From the NCBI GenBank assembly GCA_905182985.1, contig CAJJDN010000092.1:294788-358787 (forward strand): a DNA stretch of 64,000 nt, written 5' to 3'. The notes beneath the pieces were generated by a model. That model was not told where the DNA came from. It saw nothing but the letters and a program-made list of their open reading frames with translations, and did not search any database. A program made the position numbers and the translations under genes. Shown one piece after another: positions 1 through 13,249 of this stretch; the first letter of the stretch is position 1, and every line of letters begins with the position of its first letter. This DNA comes from Paramecium sonneborni (taxonomy: Eukaryota; Ciliophora; Oligohymenophorea; Peniculida; Parameciidae).

Positions 1-1124
1 AGTAAATTAGGATATGTATATGCTTTGATTTCATCAGAGGAAATTCTATACATTTAAGAAACTATGATTTATGTTGGTAGGAAATTAGTAAATGATGGGG
101 ATTTTACTGATCCTAGTTTGCCATTTTTATTGCAATATTCCAATAGAGTTGTTGATGTAAAATCAAGAGAAGTTGAATGATTTGAATGATTTGAATGATG
201 ATATAGAGTTTTAGAATTATAAGGACATAGCTACAAGAGCAAATTAGAAATTTAGTAAAACAAAAGGTTCAGCAAAAAGTTTATTAATATTAGTTTAGTG
301 TATCCATTATTTAAGGATAAAATATAGATTGAGGAAGATACAAAAGGATATGCTAAATTAAATAAAAAATTTCAAATCTAGTTAGAGTGTGATATAGATA
401 AAGAAATTTGAATATAATTCAAAATTAGATCCTTTTATGAAAACTGTATCTCATTTGAAAGATGTACAAAAAAGAAATCCTATTCCAAAGATAGAATTGA
501 AAGAACAACCAAAATCATTGAATATAGAAAATTTTATGGATTAAAAATTTTTTATTCCAATATAAAGGGATCCAACAAAAAAATCTGAATTTGAAGATTT
601 ACATAAGATAACAGTAGAGAATATAAATCTAACTGTAATATCAGATGAGACAGATGCATTAAGAAAGAGAAAAATAGATGGTTTGTGATAAAAAGAAGAA
701 GTAGTATGTAAATTAGAAAGGGAATCAATAGCAAGATAAAGAAGATGATGGTATGAAAGTAAAGTAGAGAAAGGGAAATAAAATTTTAAGAAATGGTAGA
801 AATAAACAAGCATTTAATGATAGAATGTTGGAGAGGAAGAAGTAAAGATTTGGTCTGGATCGAGAAACAGTATCTTGAGCAAAAGAGCTTTTTAAGAGGA
901 GATAAATGAGAGGGAAAGAGTATTACTTTAATAAGGAAAAAGGATGTTAATAAAGAAATGGAGTAAGATAAGAGATAAGGGGACCAAAGTAATTATTGAA
1001 AGTAATGATTTAGTATAATAAACATGTTAGTCTAAAAAGATAAAAAAGAGTTTAAAATTGAAGAATATGGAGAAAGGTAAACGTAGATAGATCGAGAGGA
1101 AGCATAGAAAGAATAAATTGTGAT
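1..1124 (+). CDS. Partial lysine/glutamate-rich protein, frame unresolved, 5' end outside window
   Basis: Runs in from the left edge. Frame 1 reads well to a TGA at 178-180 (stretches such as LVNDGDFTDPSLPFLLQYSN). Frame 2 then reads from about 179 with a basic, helix-rich stretch (KDIATRANQKFSKTKG, then LILVQCIHYLRIKYRLRKI). After about 687 frames 2 and 3 both give plausible K/E/Q-rich sequence, each broken by TGA, with a last TGA at 1122-1124. The purine-rich plus strand and codon composition look coding. I could not find intron choices that join all segments, so it is either a gene with introns I missed, a sequence with indels, or a decaying gene. No family recognised. Confidence 0.4.
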
Positions 1125-1145
1125 TAATAAATATATTTTATTATT

Positions 1146-1570
1146 ATGGACGGAAAGAAGGTTTTGGTAGCAGATGATGAGCCCTTTGCTCAAAATCTAT
1201 TAAAAATGCTTTATGGAGCTCTAAAAGTGGAATGTGTAGTAGTATCTAATGGAAAAGAAGCACTAGAAGCCTATTAAAAGACACCAAATTTTGCTCATGT
1301 TTTAATGGATATTCATATGCCGGTTATGGATGGATATGATGTAAAAGATTAATATATATATAATTAGTCTACTAAACAAATTAGAGCTCATGAGAAGGCT
1401 AAAGGGTTACCTAAATGCAAGATATTAGGATTAAGTGGGGGTAAGAATAGATCATGATTAATTAAATTTCAGATGGTGATCCTAAGACTAAGACAGCTTG
1501 TTTAACTGCAGGAATGGATGATCTTTTAGTAAAACCAATCAAGAAAGAATAATTATCATAGTATTTGTGA
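1146..1570 (+). CDS. Response regulator receiver-domain protein (CheY-like), 121 aa
   Basis: Stand-alone receiver domain. It starts MDGKKVLVADDEPFAQNLLK. The acidic pair of the family (ADDEP, residues 10-11), the phospho-acceptor Asp (VLMDIHMPVMDGYD, near residue 56), the conserved Ser/Thr position (LGLSG) and the Lys (LVKPIKK) are all present, so it should accept phosphate from a histidine kinase. No output domain follows, so it would act as a shuttle or competitor in a phosphorelay. Two introns of 27 nt (1341-1367) and 32 nt (1441-1472) must be removed; the spliced length is then exactly 122 codons including TGA. It converges on the TOR gene with 119 bp between stops. Confidence 0.93.
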
Positions 1571-1689
1571 TTTACACAACTTATTATTTATTGATTTCTG
1601 CAGCATTTAATATTTAAAATAGAAATCACTATAATAAAATAGAAAGAAAACAATATTATAATTGCTAATATTGGAATCAATTATCATAA

Positions 1690-4600
1690 TCACCAAAATG
1701 GACACCATCCCAAATAAGCTTATGCTATGTTTTCATGATTAGTTGCTTAAAGTATAAGTTAATTCACCTGACTTTCAGTTGACAACACTTCATGTTCTTT
1801 AAAATCTCTCCCTTATAATTTTTTCTTAATTCTTTCTATTACTTCTAAACCCTTTTGATTTTATAAATCATCTGGAATTTCTCTTTCTTCATCTGCAAAT
1901 TCAAAATAAATCTCTTTCTCTCTTGCACTTTCTTTCCTCTTCAAATTCTATTGTTATTTTCCATCATCTATTATACTCCCTCTTCTTTTTGCCTCAGGAA
2001 TAGCTTAAATTAAGCTCTTTCCTTAATTCATCTCTTTATCATTCAATTAATTGATCATCTATTATGGAATCTATTTATGTAAATCAACATTCCTTGCTTC
2101 TTTCTTGGGTTTATGATCTTAAGCATTCAAAAGTCTCCATGTAAGTAAAGGGTCATAAACAAATGAATCTAATACAGCTAATAATGATCTAAATATCATA
2201 TATTATTATTATACTCTTTATTTTCTCTAAGTACTCTCATTACTACATTACAAGTATGTCTATATACTCCCTCTATACCACAGGCTTCCATAGCCTTTAC
2301 TAACATTCTTGTTAATCTAAATGGTACTCTCTCTGGATATTTCTCTCTTTTCATTGCCACCTCTATTTTATAATTACTATCAATTATTACCAAAACAATC
2401 TCCAAAATCTATATGTACGATTTTACCAGTTAATCTTTATAACATAAAATTTGATGGATGTCTATCACCTAATCCTAAAATATATCCTACCATTGACATA
2501 GTTGCTAGTGATCGAGTATAGTTTATTCTTCTTTCAAGCCAAACTTCAGAATTTGGTGATTTTATCCACAAAACCTTTTACAAATCTTCACCTCTTGTAT
2601 TTTCTAAAATATGTCTATAAATCTCCACTTTGTTAGGTAATGGTAAATTCTGATATTAAGGACAAAATTATTCCATCAGAGTGCTCTCTGCATTAGGTCT
2701 TATAGCATATTTATCTCGATATTCTCTTACTAATTATTATAACGTATCACAATTCTGTACCCATCCTAATAAACCAGTATTATGAGAGAGAGGTATAACT
2801 GAATAACGAGTAATTGTTAGATCCTTTCTTTCTGTCTCTGTATCATTTGTTAGTAAACGATTTACGAGTGAAAATAATTACATCACTCTTTCATCTTACC
2901 TTAAGTCTTCATGTCCTTTTAATAAGAAATGATATTCTTTGGAATCGTTTCCAAACATTTTCACTTATCTTGGATGCTACTTACTTGATAAAACATCTAA
3001 TCTAGGAGCAAATCCATTAATAGTAATAAGTTATTTATTTGGTTTATATAACCCAGGAATGCTAATTTCACAATTTTAAGTAGCTAATAATTTAGGAGAG
3101 ACATTCTCTAAGTGAACTTTTTTCATTTTTTCTAAACTCTTTTAAACTTTATGATAGATTCTAGTATAGATATCAAAAGCAACACATAAACAAACTTAAT
3201 CTTCAGTTCTCAAATATCTCTGTAACCATGCTTCAGCTTCGAAAATTTCTTATCCATAAGTTTAATGAAATGAGATTTCACTTAAACTCTCTAATTTAAC
3301 TCTCATATTATCATGTAAACCTCTTAAAATTCTCTCAACATGAGTTTTGTTTTTATCTTAAGAAAATGATGTCCAAGCCTCTTAAATACCTTCTCTCCAT
3401 GCTTCTTTCAGTAAAATAGCAGTTCTATTAAGTTCTTCACTAATAATTAAAGCTTCATTGACAAGTATTGGAGAATGTTTTTTCATATCATCCAGAATCT
3501 TTAAAACTTAAAGTCTTTTGATTTGATTTTTAGATTTACAAGCAACTGTTAATGGATAGATAAGAGCCTAAGGATGAATTCGACTGATATGAATTAATAA
3601 ATCTTGTAATAACTATTGAATAATGGGATTTTGAATTTAGATTCTGGCTAGAATTTATGGAATAACATCAATCCAAGCAATAACATCTATTTATTTATAA
3701 TTCTATCTAAATTCATCAGAAATAGTAGCTTCCATTCCATATTTAAAAATCAGAGATAACAGACGTAGAGTATCTTATAAAATATATCTTCCTTTTTTAA
3801 TATCTCTACTTCCTAAAGATATTGATTTAAGGAATCCTTTAACAGCAGCAAAGACATGTGCATTCATAGATTATCTATTTTCTTATTACTCAATTACTTC
3901 GAAATTACATAATCCATAATAATGCCATGCCTTTGCATATGTAGAATTATACTGTAAAGATTCATCGAATTATTTGGTTATTTATTCTAAATCATTAGGA
4001 GATTCTGCTCTTTCATAAGCCCATTTTCCTAGAGTAAAAAAAGTCTTAGCTTTTAATTTAGAATCAATTGAGCTAATCTATTCTTAATTAGTGAAATACT
4101 CTCTAACCTAATCTAGAATTTATATTTCATGTTTAGCATGCACATATTCAAATTGCATATTAAAAATATGAAGTGTAACAGGTAAAGTAGCTTATCCTTA
4201 ATTTTGAAACTATTCTTTGAGTATTTCAATTGTGGATTTACATAATACCATTTTTTATCTTTTCAAACATAACTTTGCAAATTTAATCCAAATGTCAAGA
4301 TCATGTACTTTAGGTAAATACAATTATCTAGTGGAAAGTAAACGATACCAGACATCAATATCTTTAGGAGCTCCACTTAATCTATCATGCCAAATATCTT
4401 TTAATTTCTTTTTACGAATTTCTAATTCATCCTATAATTTAATATAAGAATATTCTCCAACATTTTCTTGAGCTGCTTTTTATACTTTATATTCAAATAG
4501 TTTGATTTCTATAATTTCTTCCATTTCAACTAATTATTACAACTTTAAGACTCCATCTTAAGCTCTATCATAGGATTCCTATAATAATCCTGTGACTAAA

Positions 4601-7600
4601 CCATCTAATTTTTCTCTACTTTTTCTTACTTATACTTTAGCTTCTTCTAATTATCCTTTAGATATACAAACAGCAGCTTTCCAAAATGGTTTATCTAATT
4701 CTTCAGCATTAACCTATTCATTATAAGTAGCCAATTTATCCCATTATCCTAAATGCATAGCAGCATTAGCAGCAAGATGAGCAATTTCTTTTTATTTAGC
4801 ATCTTCGTTATTATTTTAAAAGATATCATCAGCTTAACCAATTAAAGTTTACCATTACATTAATGCATTCAAACATCTCATCTTTGGAACTAACAATTTT
4901 TTAATTAAATCATTTCTTTAATCGTTTTCATATTTCAATTGCTATTATCTATATTCTTACAAAGCTTCATCCCATTTCTTTAAGCGTTCATAATCTGTAT
5001 TTTAGACTTATATTTTTAATGATTATTTTGCATAAGTCAACAAACCATTAGCAGATTCTTACAATCCTAAATTAGTGTATAAAGATATTAAAGATTGAAT
5101 AGCTTTGGAACTAGCAGTCTCAAATTCATGTTCTCTATAATAAAGTGCTTTAGCATAAGCCATACATTTTTCAGCTAATTCTCCTAAAGAACTTATATCA
5201 ATCTATAATCCTTCTTTATCATGTTACATAAATTCTGCCAAATTTAAAATTGTTTAAGAAATCTAAAGAGGAATATTATCTGCTTTTATTACTCTGACTA
5301 AATGTTAAACCATCTATTCTTTATGTTTATCATTCAAAAAATACCAAGCTGAATCAAATGCTATATTAAATAATTCATATGCTAATGTTTAATACATTTC
5401 TGCTATTGATGAACAAGGACTCAATACTAAAAATGGAGATAACTTTAATAATTCAACACTTGTATTACGCATCCATTCCTACCATTCTTCTTTTAATTTT
5501 CTTTATTCTGTATCAAATTTAGCTACTAATTCATCAGGTTCAATCTTTTTATACATAGGAGCATTTGGTTCTGTTGTATAATAAGAAGTAATCTATGAAG
5601 GAAACAATTACTCTATTGCTTTACAATCTTCATCTAAAAGATTATTTAAATCTTCCAAATTTCCATACATTAAAAATATTTCAACCAATTTTTGATATTA
5701 TTGATGATGTATCTTATATTTCTGTACTTGTAAATGAATCATAGGTAAATATACAAGCATTAAATTCTTATGTTATAAGATTAAATTCACTATACAATTT
5801 AGTACTGTTTAATGCATTTCTAATTGTTATTATGTTTTTGCACTCAATTCAACCAAATTTAATAAAGAATTCACAATCAAGGATAAATATTAAACTGTTG
5901 TTGGACATTTCCTTGATAAAGATACAAATAAATTTATTATATCTTTTCTTACTTCCAATAAAACACTTGAAACTTCTTTGCTTAATAATTTACACATAAA
6001 TGGAATAAACATATGTAACTAAGAATCTAACAAACTCTCTAATAATATGTAAATCTTTATTCCTTTTCGAACTAAATCTTTCTCTTCTTCAAATTAGCTT
6101 ATTTCTTAATTTATTAATCTAACTAAAGGTTCCACTTTATGTCTCAAATGCTATTTACTACTCTTTATTAATGTTTCCATGATTTCTAATCCTATCAAAA
6201 CTAATTTCGATGACTCTTATCCCTAACAAAAAAGCATCACACAAGCAATCACTTGATCTATATATTGAGGATTAAATTATATTCCACATAAATGAATTAC
6301 TTTTTATAAAGATGTCAAAACCTTCTCTCTCATTTCTTCATTCCTTTATAATAAACGAGCAAATACAGGAATCAAATAATTCAAATAACTTGCTGTCTTT
6401 GCTTTCAATGTTCCTATTATCCACATTATTGTCTCTAATGCTAATTCATGATTATTTGATAATGATGGATCTAAAAGAATTTATAATAGAGTCTTCAATG
6501 TTACTTTTGAATAATAATCAATATCATTTAATTGAATCACTGGAACTTATTAAAATAATTCTTCAATATCTAAAGAATTTATAGCTTAATGATAATGAGA
6601 TTAAGTATCTAATGTTGTTGATTTAGGTATCAAAATGTTATTGTTTTGATAAAGTAATGTATCTTAATCAGTTTACATTTTCAACTTTCCTAAATGTAAA
6701 AACATTTTAGTACTAAAATTACCAATTAATATTAAATCTTCACTATATCCTCTAACTTCATTCATTAATTCACTTGATGAAACAGAATTGACAGCATTTT
6801 AATAATTTTTTAAGAACTTAAATTTTTATTTAGTTGGAACTCCTTAAACACTTTTATAAATGAATGAATCAACAGCTCCTAGATTACCTAATAATTTTAA
6901 ACATTCTTATCTCATTTCTGGTATAGTTTCAGTTCTAATCAATTAGAAGATAACTTCCATTAAATTAGGAAAACGATAGTAGGGAAGAACAACAAATCCT
7001 GTATTTTTAATAATTAAATTAAGAGATTTAACAGCAGCTTCTCTTTTAAGAGTTGAACTCTTATCTTACATTGCTGTAATAATGATATCAAAGACTTCTT
7101 TTAAATTAACGAGTATTTCTTAATTTGCAGTTTCTGTTAATTAAGCAAATGCCTGTAATAAAAATGAAGTGACAATAGCACTAGTATTTGGATTCTTAAG
7201 ATGTTATTGAATAACCTTAGCTATATTACTAGTATATGGTTGTACAATAGTACGACCATGTTTGATTAATGAAGTTAGTAAATATAATTTATTAATGGTT
7301 TATTTTTCAGGTTGATTACTATCAAATGTAAGAGTTTAAAGATATTCAAATAAAGTTTTCTTAAGAAAGGGAATGATTTCTGATGGATTTAATATGGATA
7401 GACGACAAAGAATTGTTAAAGCAATCTCTTAAACTTCAGAGATTGGATCATTCATACATAGAAATAGCTTTCTCAAATTATTAGGTGAATTCAAATAAGG
7501 ATCAAAATTCTCATTAAGAGATGCAAGCATAGTTTATCTTATATCTTATTCAGTATCAGAAATAGCAACATTCATAAATTTATCTAGAATTTCATACATA

Positions 7601-9309
7601 ACATTTTTAGATATCATTTATTATCCCATAGATCTACCTTTCTTAATATATAATAGACATCCTGCTTTTGCTGTAGCTTTTCTAATAATTGGATTTGAAT
7701 TAGCAAGATTAGGTAAAACTGCATCCTTAACAAAGATGGCAAGACTATCCTATAAATCAAATGAGAAAGTGCTTAAGGTTTATATAGCATTAGCGATTGC
7801 TTCAGGAGATTTAAATTCTGTTGTTGTTATAGCTTTTTGTAAATAACTTTAAAAATCATTCAAAATGCTGCTATCAAAATTCTATTATTTTGGATTCACA
7901 AAATTAATAATCTTTTTAAGTAAGATTGCAGCAATAGTTTATAAAAGTTTTTGTTATATAAAATCTGATTGTCTTGGTTGTAATCTGCATAATTAATTAA
8001 GAAATTAGACTGATTATGGATGCAATCCATTTAATAATATTTACTTAAAGAAATAAAATATATTGATACATCCACAAGTACATCAATTGATGTGAATTCT
8101 GCAAATTTTCTTGTGTAATTCTAAAATATGACTTATAAACAATTAATCATTTCAACACAAAAGTTTTTCTGTAGTAATTCTTATCGAATGTGTTAAATAA
8201 CTTTTTTAATTAACTCTTACAACATATTTTCATTCAAAAATGATATAAGCATTGATAAAGTCATATAAGGTAGACTCTTATCTTTAACAGTTCTAGCTTA
8301 TACAGTCTATGATAGAAGGAATGATATAGATTGTTCCATGAATTCTTATACTGATTAATGCTTGGCATGTTTAGCCAGGATTGGTAAAGTCTCAATAACA
8401 GCCTTATTGATAATTGTTGATTTGTGATCTTTTTTAGAGAGTACGTATTCTCCTTAATCTTTAATTTAACTTTGTAAGAAGATCTGTTTTGATACTAATA
8501 TAGATTACATCTTGTTTTGCATAAGTTAATAAAATTTTGATCATCATAATATTGCCATGAATATATTCTTCTTCCTTTGATTTTTTTTTGGACTCTATTT
8601 CATCTGTATATATTTTCACTAAATAATCTTAATATGATTCTATATTCTAAATCTATTTTAAATACATTCTCTCTATGCAATTTATTTTACAACTTCACTA
8701 AATAAATCTAAGGCAGCTTCTCTTAATGATTATTATTTAGATCGTATTGCACCATGAATAAGTGTAAAATTTCTATCTGTTTGCATTGTTTAAAATAACT
8801 TATTAAAAGTTATTGAAGCAGCTTCATTCAATATTTCTTTTAAAATTAGTACACCAGCTAATTTATATTTTTCACTCCTTAACTATTTTTATGCTTCTAA
8901 AAAATGGGCATCTACTACTTAAGCTATTTTAGTTCCTCCCAATCTTAATAACTTACCAAATACTTCTGCACTTTTCCTTAAAAACTTTTCATCATTGTAA
9001 ATAAATTAACCAGACACATTTGGAATAAACTTATTTACAAATGTAAGCACTTAAGCCTCTTATACAGTTGATGTCAATTAATCTAATGCTAATATTCCAC
9101 CTATTTTTTTATACTTAATTAATATTACCAAATTTCTCATGGATCTCAGAACTATTTATAAGCTTCTAAATCTTATTGAACAATTCATCACTTTATTATA
9201 TGTATTTATAGTAAACACTCTATAATTCCATTGCTGCTTTCTCTTTTTATTCATTTGGCACTTTTGCAGCAAGGTCTTTGAAAATTCTCTACAATTCTGG
9301 TTTCTGCAT
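1690..9309 (-). CDS. TOR: Target of rapamycin (TOR) phosphatidylinositol kinase-related protein kinase, about 2500 aa
   Basis: Master growth-control Ser/Thr kinase. The N-terminus ([16 protein letters not shown], then GGILALDQL) matches the first HEAT unit of TOR. A long helical-repeat and FAT region follows. The FRB domain lies at + 3121-3420, and the kinase domain at + 2110-3000 shows [18 protein letters not shown], catalytic GLGDRHPSN, metal-binding [10 protein letters not shown] and [14 protein letters not shown] polar insert precedes a complete FATC ending LGWCPFW directly before TGA (1690-1692). Introns seen include a 28-nt one after HEKF, a 28-nt one inside the DCFEV motif and a 26-nt one after RENK. 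The frame requires at least one more. Start chosen as the ATG that begins the conserved N-terminus; its divergent neighbour starts 31 bp away. The FRB contact residues are unusual (see findings). Confidence 0.97.
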
Positions 9310-9340
9310 AATTATTTTAATTAGATACGTACATATATAC

Positions 9341-9743
9341 ATGTAAAATTAAGAGTCCTAAAAGAATTCTTCAGTATGCTTTCAAATTTATACTCAAGAT
9401 TATTGAACCTGACCTCTAATAATAAGTTTGCTAAAACTATAAAGCTTCCATTGAATTCATTGAACAACTTCCTAATTGCATTACAAGTAATTTACTAAAA
9501 TTAGAATCCAAGCTCTAAAAAAACAATATATTTTAGATTAAGCAACTGAGAACAAGAGATTTGTAATTCTATGTTTGACAACTTTAACTGCAGCAGGTTT
9601 GACAGCTAAATGTAACAAATTTTATTTATGCAGTCAATCCATCATTTATTAAGATTACAAGAAATGCCTTTATAAGTTATTTAGGTGCAGGCCTTTTCAT
9701 TGTACCAGAAGTGTTTAACCCGTACTTAATTTATAGAAAATGA
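9341..9743 (+). CDS. Small membrane protein with two hydrophobic segments, 109 aa
   Basis: Not recognised. Removing introns of 25 nt (9374-9398), 26 nt (9487-9512) and 22 nt (9612-9633) gives exactly 110 codons including TGA. The N-terminal half is polar (MQNQESQKNSS, then a helix with IEFIEQLPN). The C-terminal half has two hydrophobic segments (RFVILCLTTLTAAGLTA and AFISYLGAGLFIVPEVF) and ends NPYLIYRK. The layout suggests a small organelle or ER membrane protein, possibly a mitochondrial inner-membrane subunit; that is a guess from hydropathy only. It diverges from TOR by 31 bp and the hydrolase starts 27 bp after its stop. Confidence 0.72.
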
Positions 9744-9770
9744 ATATTATAAGTACACAAAATAAAATTA

Positions 9771-11667
9771 ATGAATACAAGTCTTCTACCACTCTAAATT
9801 CTATGCATAATTGCTCTAATTATCCTCGTAGGACTTATTTGCATCATCATTTATTACCTCTATACACTTCTAAACATTTGTTTTATAATTATCCTTTTAT
9901 TTTCTGCTTTAATATTGATTGCTAGATCAATTTGTAGATTCATGGTATTTCCAGGCTCTAATTGCTTATACTATTATTATCAGTTTTTACTCAACTCTAA
10001 TAGTGATGATATATATCAAACAATCAAATTCATTTAAAACCTAAAATACATTGATCACAATAATTCATAATAAAAGTTTTTAAATATCAAAAGATTCTTT
10101 GAAATCTAATACTAAATATTCTATAATCTCAATGGAAAATTGAATTAGCAGTAAAGAAAATATTATTAATTATTATCCAAATTTATACAAACTATAAGAG
10201 ATGAAACAAACATTACTTTAATTCAATAGGAATCAACTAATTTATCAAAATTTTTAAATTCCTATTTAGATCATTCAGCAAAAATATTTTTTATTTTGAA
10301 GCCCTTATTTTAAGACATTTTATTTGGATTAGAATATTGCTAACAACAAATATTATTGAAGAATCCTAATTCTACAAGAGAAATTATTAAATACAATAAT
10401 AACTCAATTGATTGTTTATATATTTTAAAGGATCCAAAAGGTCCCACAGTTTTATTTTGTAATCCAAATGGTGTATATTATGAAAACTTTTATTAGAATG
10501 TAAATAAAAATAATATTATATACTCTAGTTTACAACAAAAAAAATGTATAAACAGAAGAATTTCAATTTAATTTTTTGGAATTATTGTGGATATGGTTTT
10601 AGTACTGGTACTCTTAGTACTAAAAATTTGATTGATTGTGGATTATTCATTGCTCAATATTTTCAAAATAAATACAAAATTAAAACTTTGGGGGTTCATG
10701 GATATTCATTAGGAGGAATGATAGCAACAGAGATTGCTTATAAACTTAACCTATCTTTTTTGGTTGCAGATAGAACCTTCTCTTCATTAGGTTAAACAGC
10801 ATCTATTATGTATATTTACATTATTTATATATTAGGTTTAATTTCTCATATATGAAATTAATATTATATTGCCTTGTTAACTGGGATTATCCAAACTATT
10901 TATCTTATTATAATTTTAAAGGACCTAAAATTATAATTCAAGATGCTAATGATGAAATGATACCATACTAAGCATAATTATAAACTAGTTTGGTTCGGTT
11001 ATTTTTCACTAATACAACATAGGCTCAATTATATTCCAAATTTTATTAAGAATCTAAATGTATATTTATCTATTTATTATTATTAGAATATCTAGATTTT
11101 TTTTTCTAAAAAATTTTATCTAAAGCTCAAACAAATAGTTTAATCTAATCCTTATAAATTTTAATTAATTGTGAAAATCATAATAATAATGGAAAAAATC
11201 ATAATAATAAAATTTAATCTAATAATTAATAGAAATATAAAGAATTTGTAGAACTACTATCTTAAATAGAGTATTGCAATAATAATATTTTTTAAGTCAT
11301 AAATCAAAATCCTACATCAGAAAAAATTGCATTGTTTTTTGGTAGTTGCTTTATTTTCGAATAAAATTTCATAATTTCTATTAAAAAAATACTTGCTAGA
11401 ATTTAAAAATTTTTGAATCAAAATTCTGCTCAATATAATGAATTAAATTAGGATCACATCCCATATCATGAATAATTAATACTTAAAACAATTGTTCAAA
11501 TTGTTAAAAATTTCAAGTCAACAAAACAAATTCAAAAATTGTAGGAAATAAAAAAAAAGAAAACGCTTTTTAATTTGATAGCAATACATTGTGGGCATAA
11601 TGAAAACATAGGTTTAGAAGATGAAAAAAAACTTTAGGATTTTTTAATGTCTAATTTAATTATATGA
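9771..11667 (+). CDS. Membrane-anchored alpha/beta hydrolase, 613 aa
   Basis: The first about 60 residues hold two strongly hydrophobic helices (LCIIALIILVGLICIIIYYL and ICFIIILLFSALILIA), so the protein is membrane anchored. A polar helical region precedes the hydrolase core, which opens with GPTVLFCNPNGVYYE. The oxyanion-side motif WNYCGYGFSTG and nucleophile elbow HGYSLGGMIA (Ser) follow, then VADRTFSSLG. The acid loop is probably IIIQDANDEMIPY. The expected late His is probably in AIHCGHNEN near the C-terminus. Introns of 29 nt (10500-10528) and 26 nt (about 10824-10849) restore one frame of 614 codons. This layout resembles ABHD-type hydrolases common in ciliates. Substrate cannot be told from sequence; lipid or ester is likely. 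An asparagine-rich insert lies between the acid and His motifs. Confidence 0.9.
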
Positions 11668-13239
11668 ATATTATTTGTAACAAAAAATTATTATCAAAAA
11701 CATATTGTCTGAACCTTCTAATGATCATTCAATATGTTTTTTATATCATAAATTTTAACTATCATGTTACTTTTAAAAAGAAAAAGTTTTATTATCTCTT
11801 GAATCATTTTCAATAGATAGATAGATAGATAGATAGATAGATGATCAATATTAATTATTAAAGTCTTCAAAAGAACCTTTTTAAAAATAATTCTCGGGTG
11901 GGGTTTTCTACAATTTGAATTTTTAAAATTACAACTTCTATAACATTTAACAAAAAAAAAGTCTTTCAATTTATTGAATTTTTAAGTCAATTGTAATTTT
12001 CAATATTCCACTTTTTTTCCCAAATAACTAAGCTATTGCCTTTCAATAAGTAGAAAAATATTTAGATTTTAAACTAAATAGCTTTAGAGATCCAATTTTT
12101 TTTTATATATGAATACAATTGTTATCAAATTTTTTATAAAACTACTTTATTGATTGATTATATATAATTAAATTAAGTCAATTTATCCTATTTTTAGAGG
12201 ATTCTATAGGCTTATAATACTGATCTTTCTTTAGTAATATTTATCGCAATTATTGTTAAAATCCTATTTGATTTCATCATTATAATTGACAGCTTTTTTA
12301 TCACTTTTATTTTTGAATATCACACCTATTTTGATAACTATCTAAATCAGAAATACACACATAACTAATTTCAAATTATCGCTATGTTTTTCAGAAACTA
12401 AATGATGATAATTTTAAATAATTATGTATATTTATAAATAATTAATATGAAAAATATAGATCAAAATAGTATAATTGCAATTCTAATGGTAGAGAAGTTA
12501 TGTGAAGTTTTTCTTTTTATATTCCAATTAGAAATTATTTATTTTTTAGACAGAATCTATTTATTTTATTTTATTCAATACTCTTAAGCTATTTATAAAC
12601 TAGTTTAGGAAATTTTTTTATTTTGGTACTTTCAATTAACAATAATTATCACAATCTTATAGAGCAGAGATTTTAAAAAAAATACTTTTTAAGATTAATA
12701 TTTCATTAATTCATTTCATTCTATTCATCTTTTAAGATTAAATTTAAATTTTTGCTCAAATGAAAAGCACCAAACTGTATTATCGTTCTAATTAGGATAG
12801 AGTTACTGTGAACTATTACAAAATGCTCGTTAAGCTTATCTTATCATCCTGGCTTTGAACATTGTTCTTTAGTATTTTCACTAAAAAAATCAAGGACTTT
12901 ATTGATGATAACAAAGATTTCACCAAGAATCAATAAATACCTGCTTTATAAAAATTATTGAATAACTTTTACACATTGAATCTACATTTCATTCAAAATA
13001 TATAGAATTATTTGGTAATTTATCATCATAAAATAACTAATGATTCTTATTTTTTTAATTGAAAAACATCTTAGTTTCTGTTACATAAGCTGATGTTTAA
13101 GATTATAGATGATAGCCTATAAGAAAGCCTAAAATATTTCGAGAATTCATTTTTATTTTAAATTTCTTTTTATTAAATAAATTATATCATTATAAATCTA
13201 AATGTTTGAATTCCTCGAGATTTAGGAAATTATTTATGG
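11668..13239. other. AT-rich intergenic desert
   Basis: Follows the hydrolase stop. It is very AT-rich with frequent homopolymers and contains an ATAG microsatellite at 11813-11842. Short frames such as one starting at the ATG near 12760 (MKSTKLYYRSNQDRVTVNYY) are within chance length for a one-stop code. No family motif or RNA gene was recognised. Confidence 0.6.
11813..11842. repeat. (ATAG)n microsatellite, about 7.5 units
   Basis: Perfect tetranucleotide run lying in intergenic DNA downstream of the hydrolase gene. Confidence 0.95.
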
Positions 13240-13249
13240 TTTAAATAAA

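Noticed and set aside
541..813. Minus-strand 90-residue Phe/Leu-rich ORF
   Set aside because: Antisense of purine-rich coding-like plus-strand sequence; hydrophobic composition is the expected mirror.
6312..6584. Plus-strand 90-residue Leu/Ser-rich ORF
   Set aside because: Shadow of the TOR coding sequence on the opposite strand; the same applies to plus-strand ORFs at 2321, 2814 and 4217.
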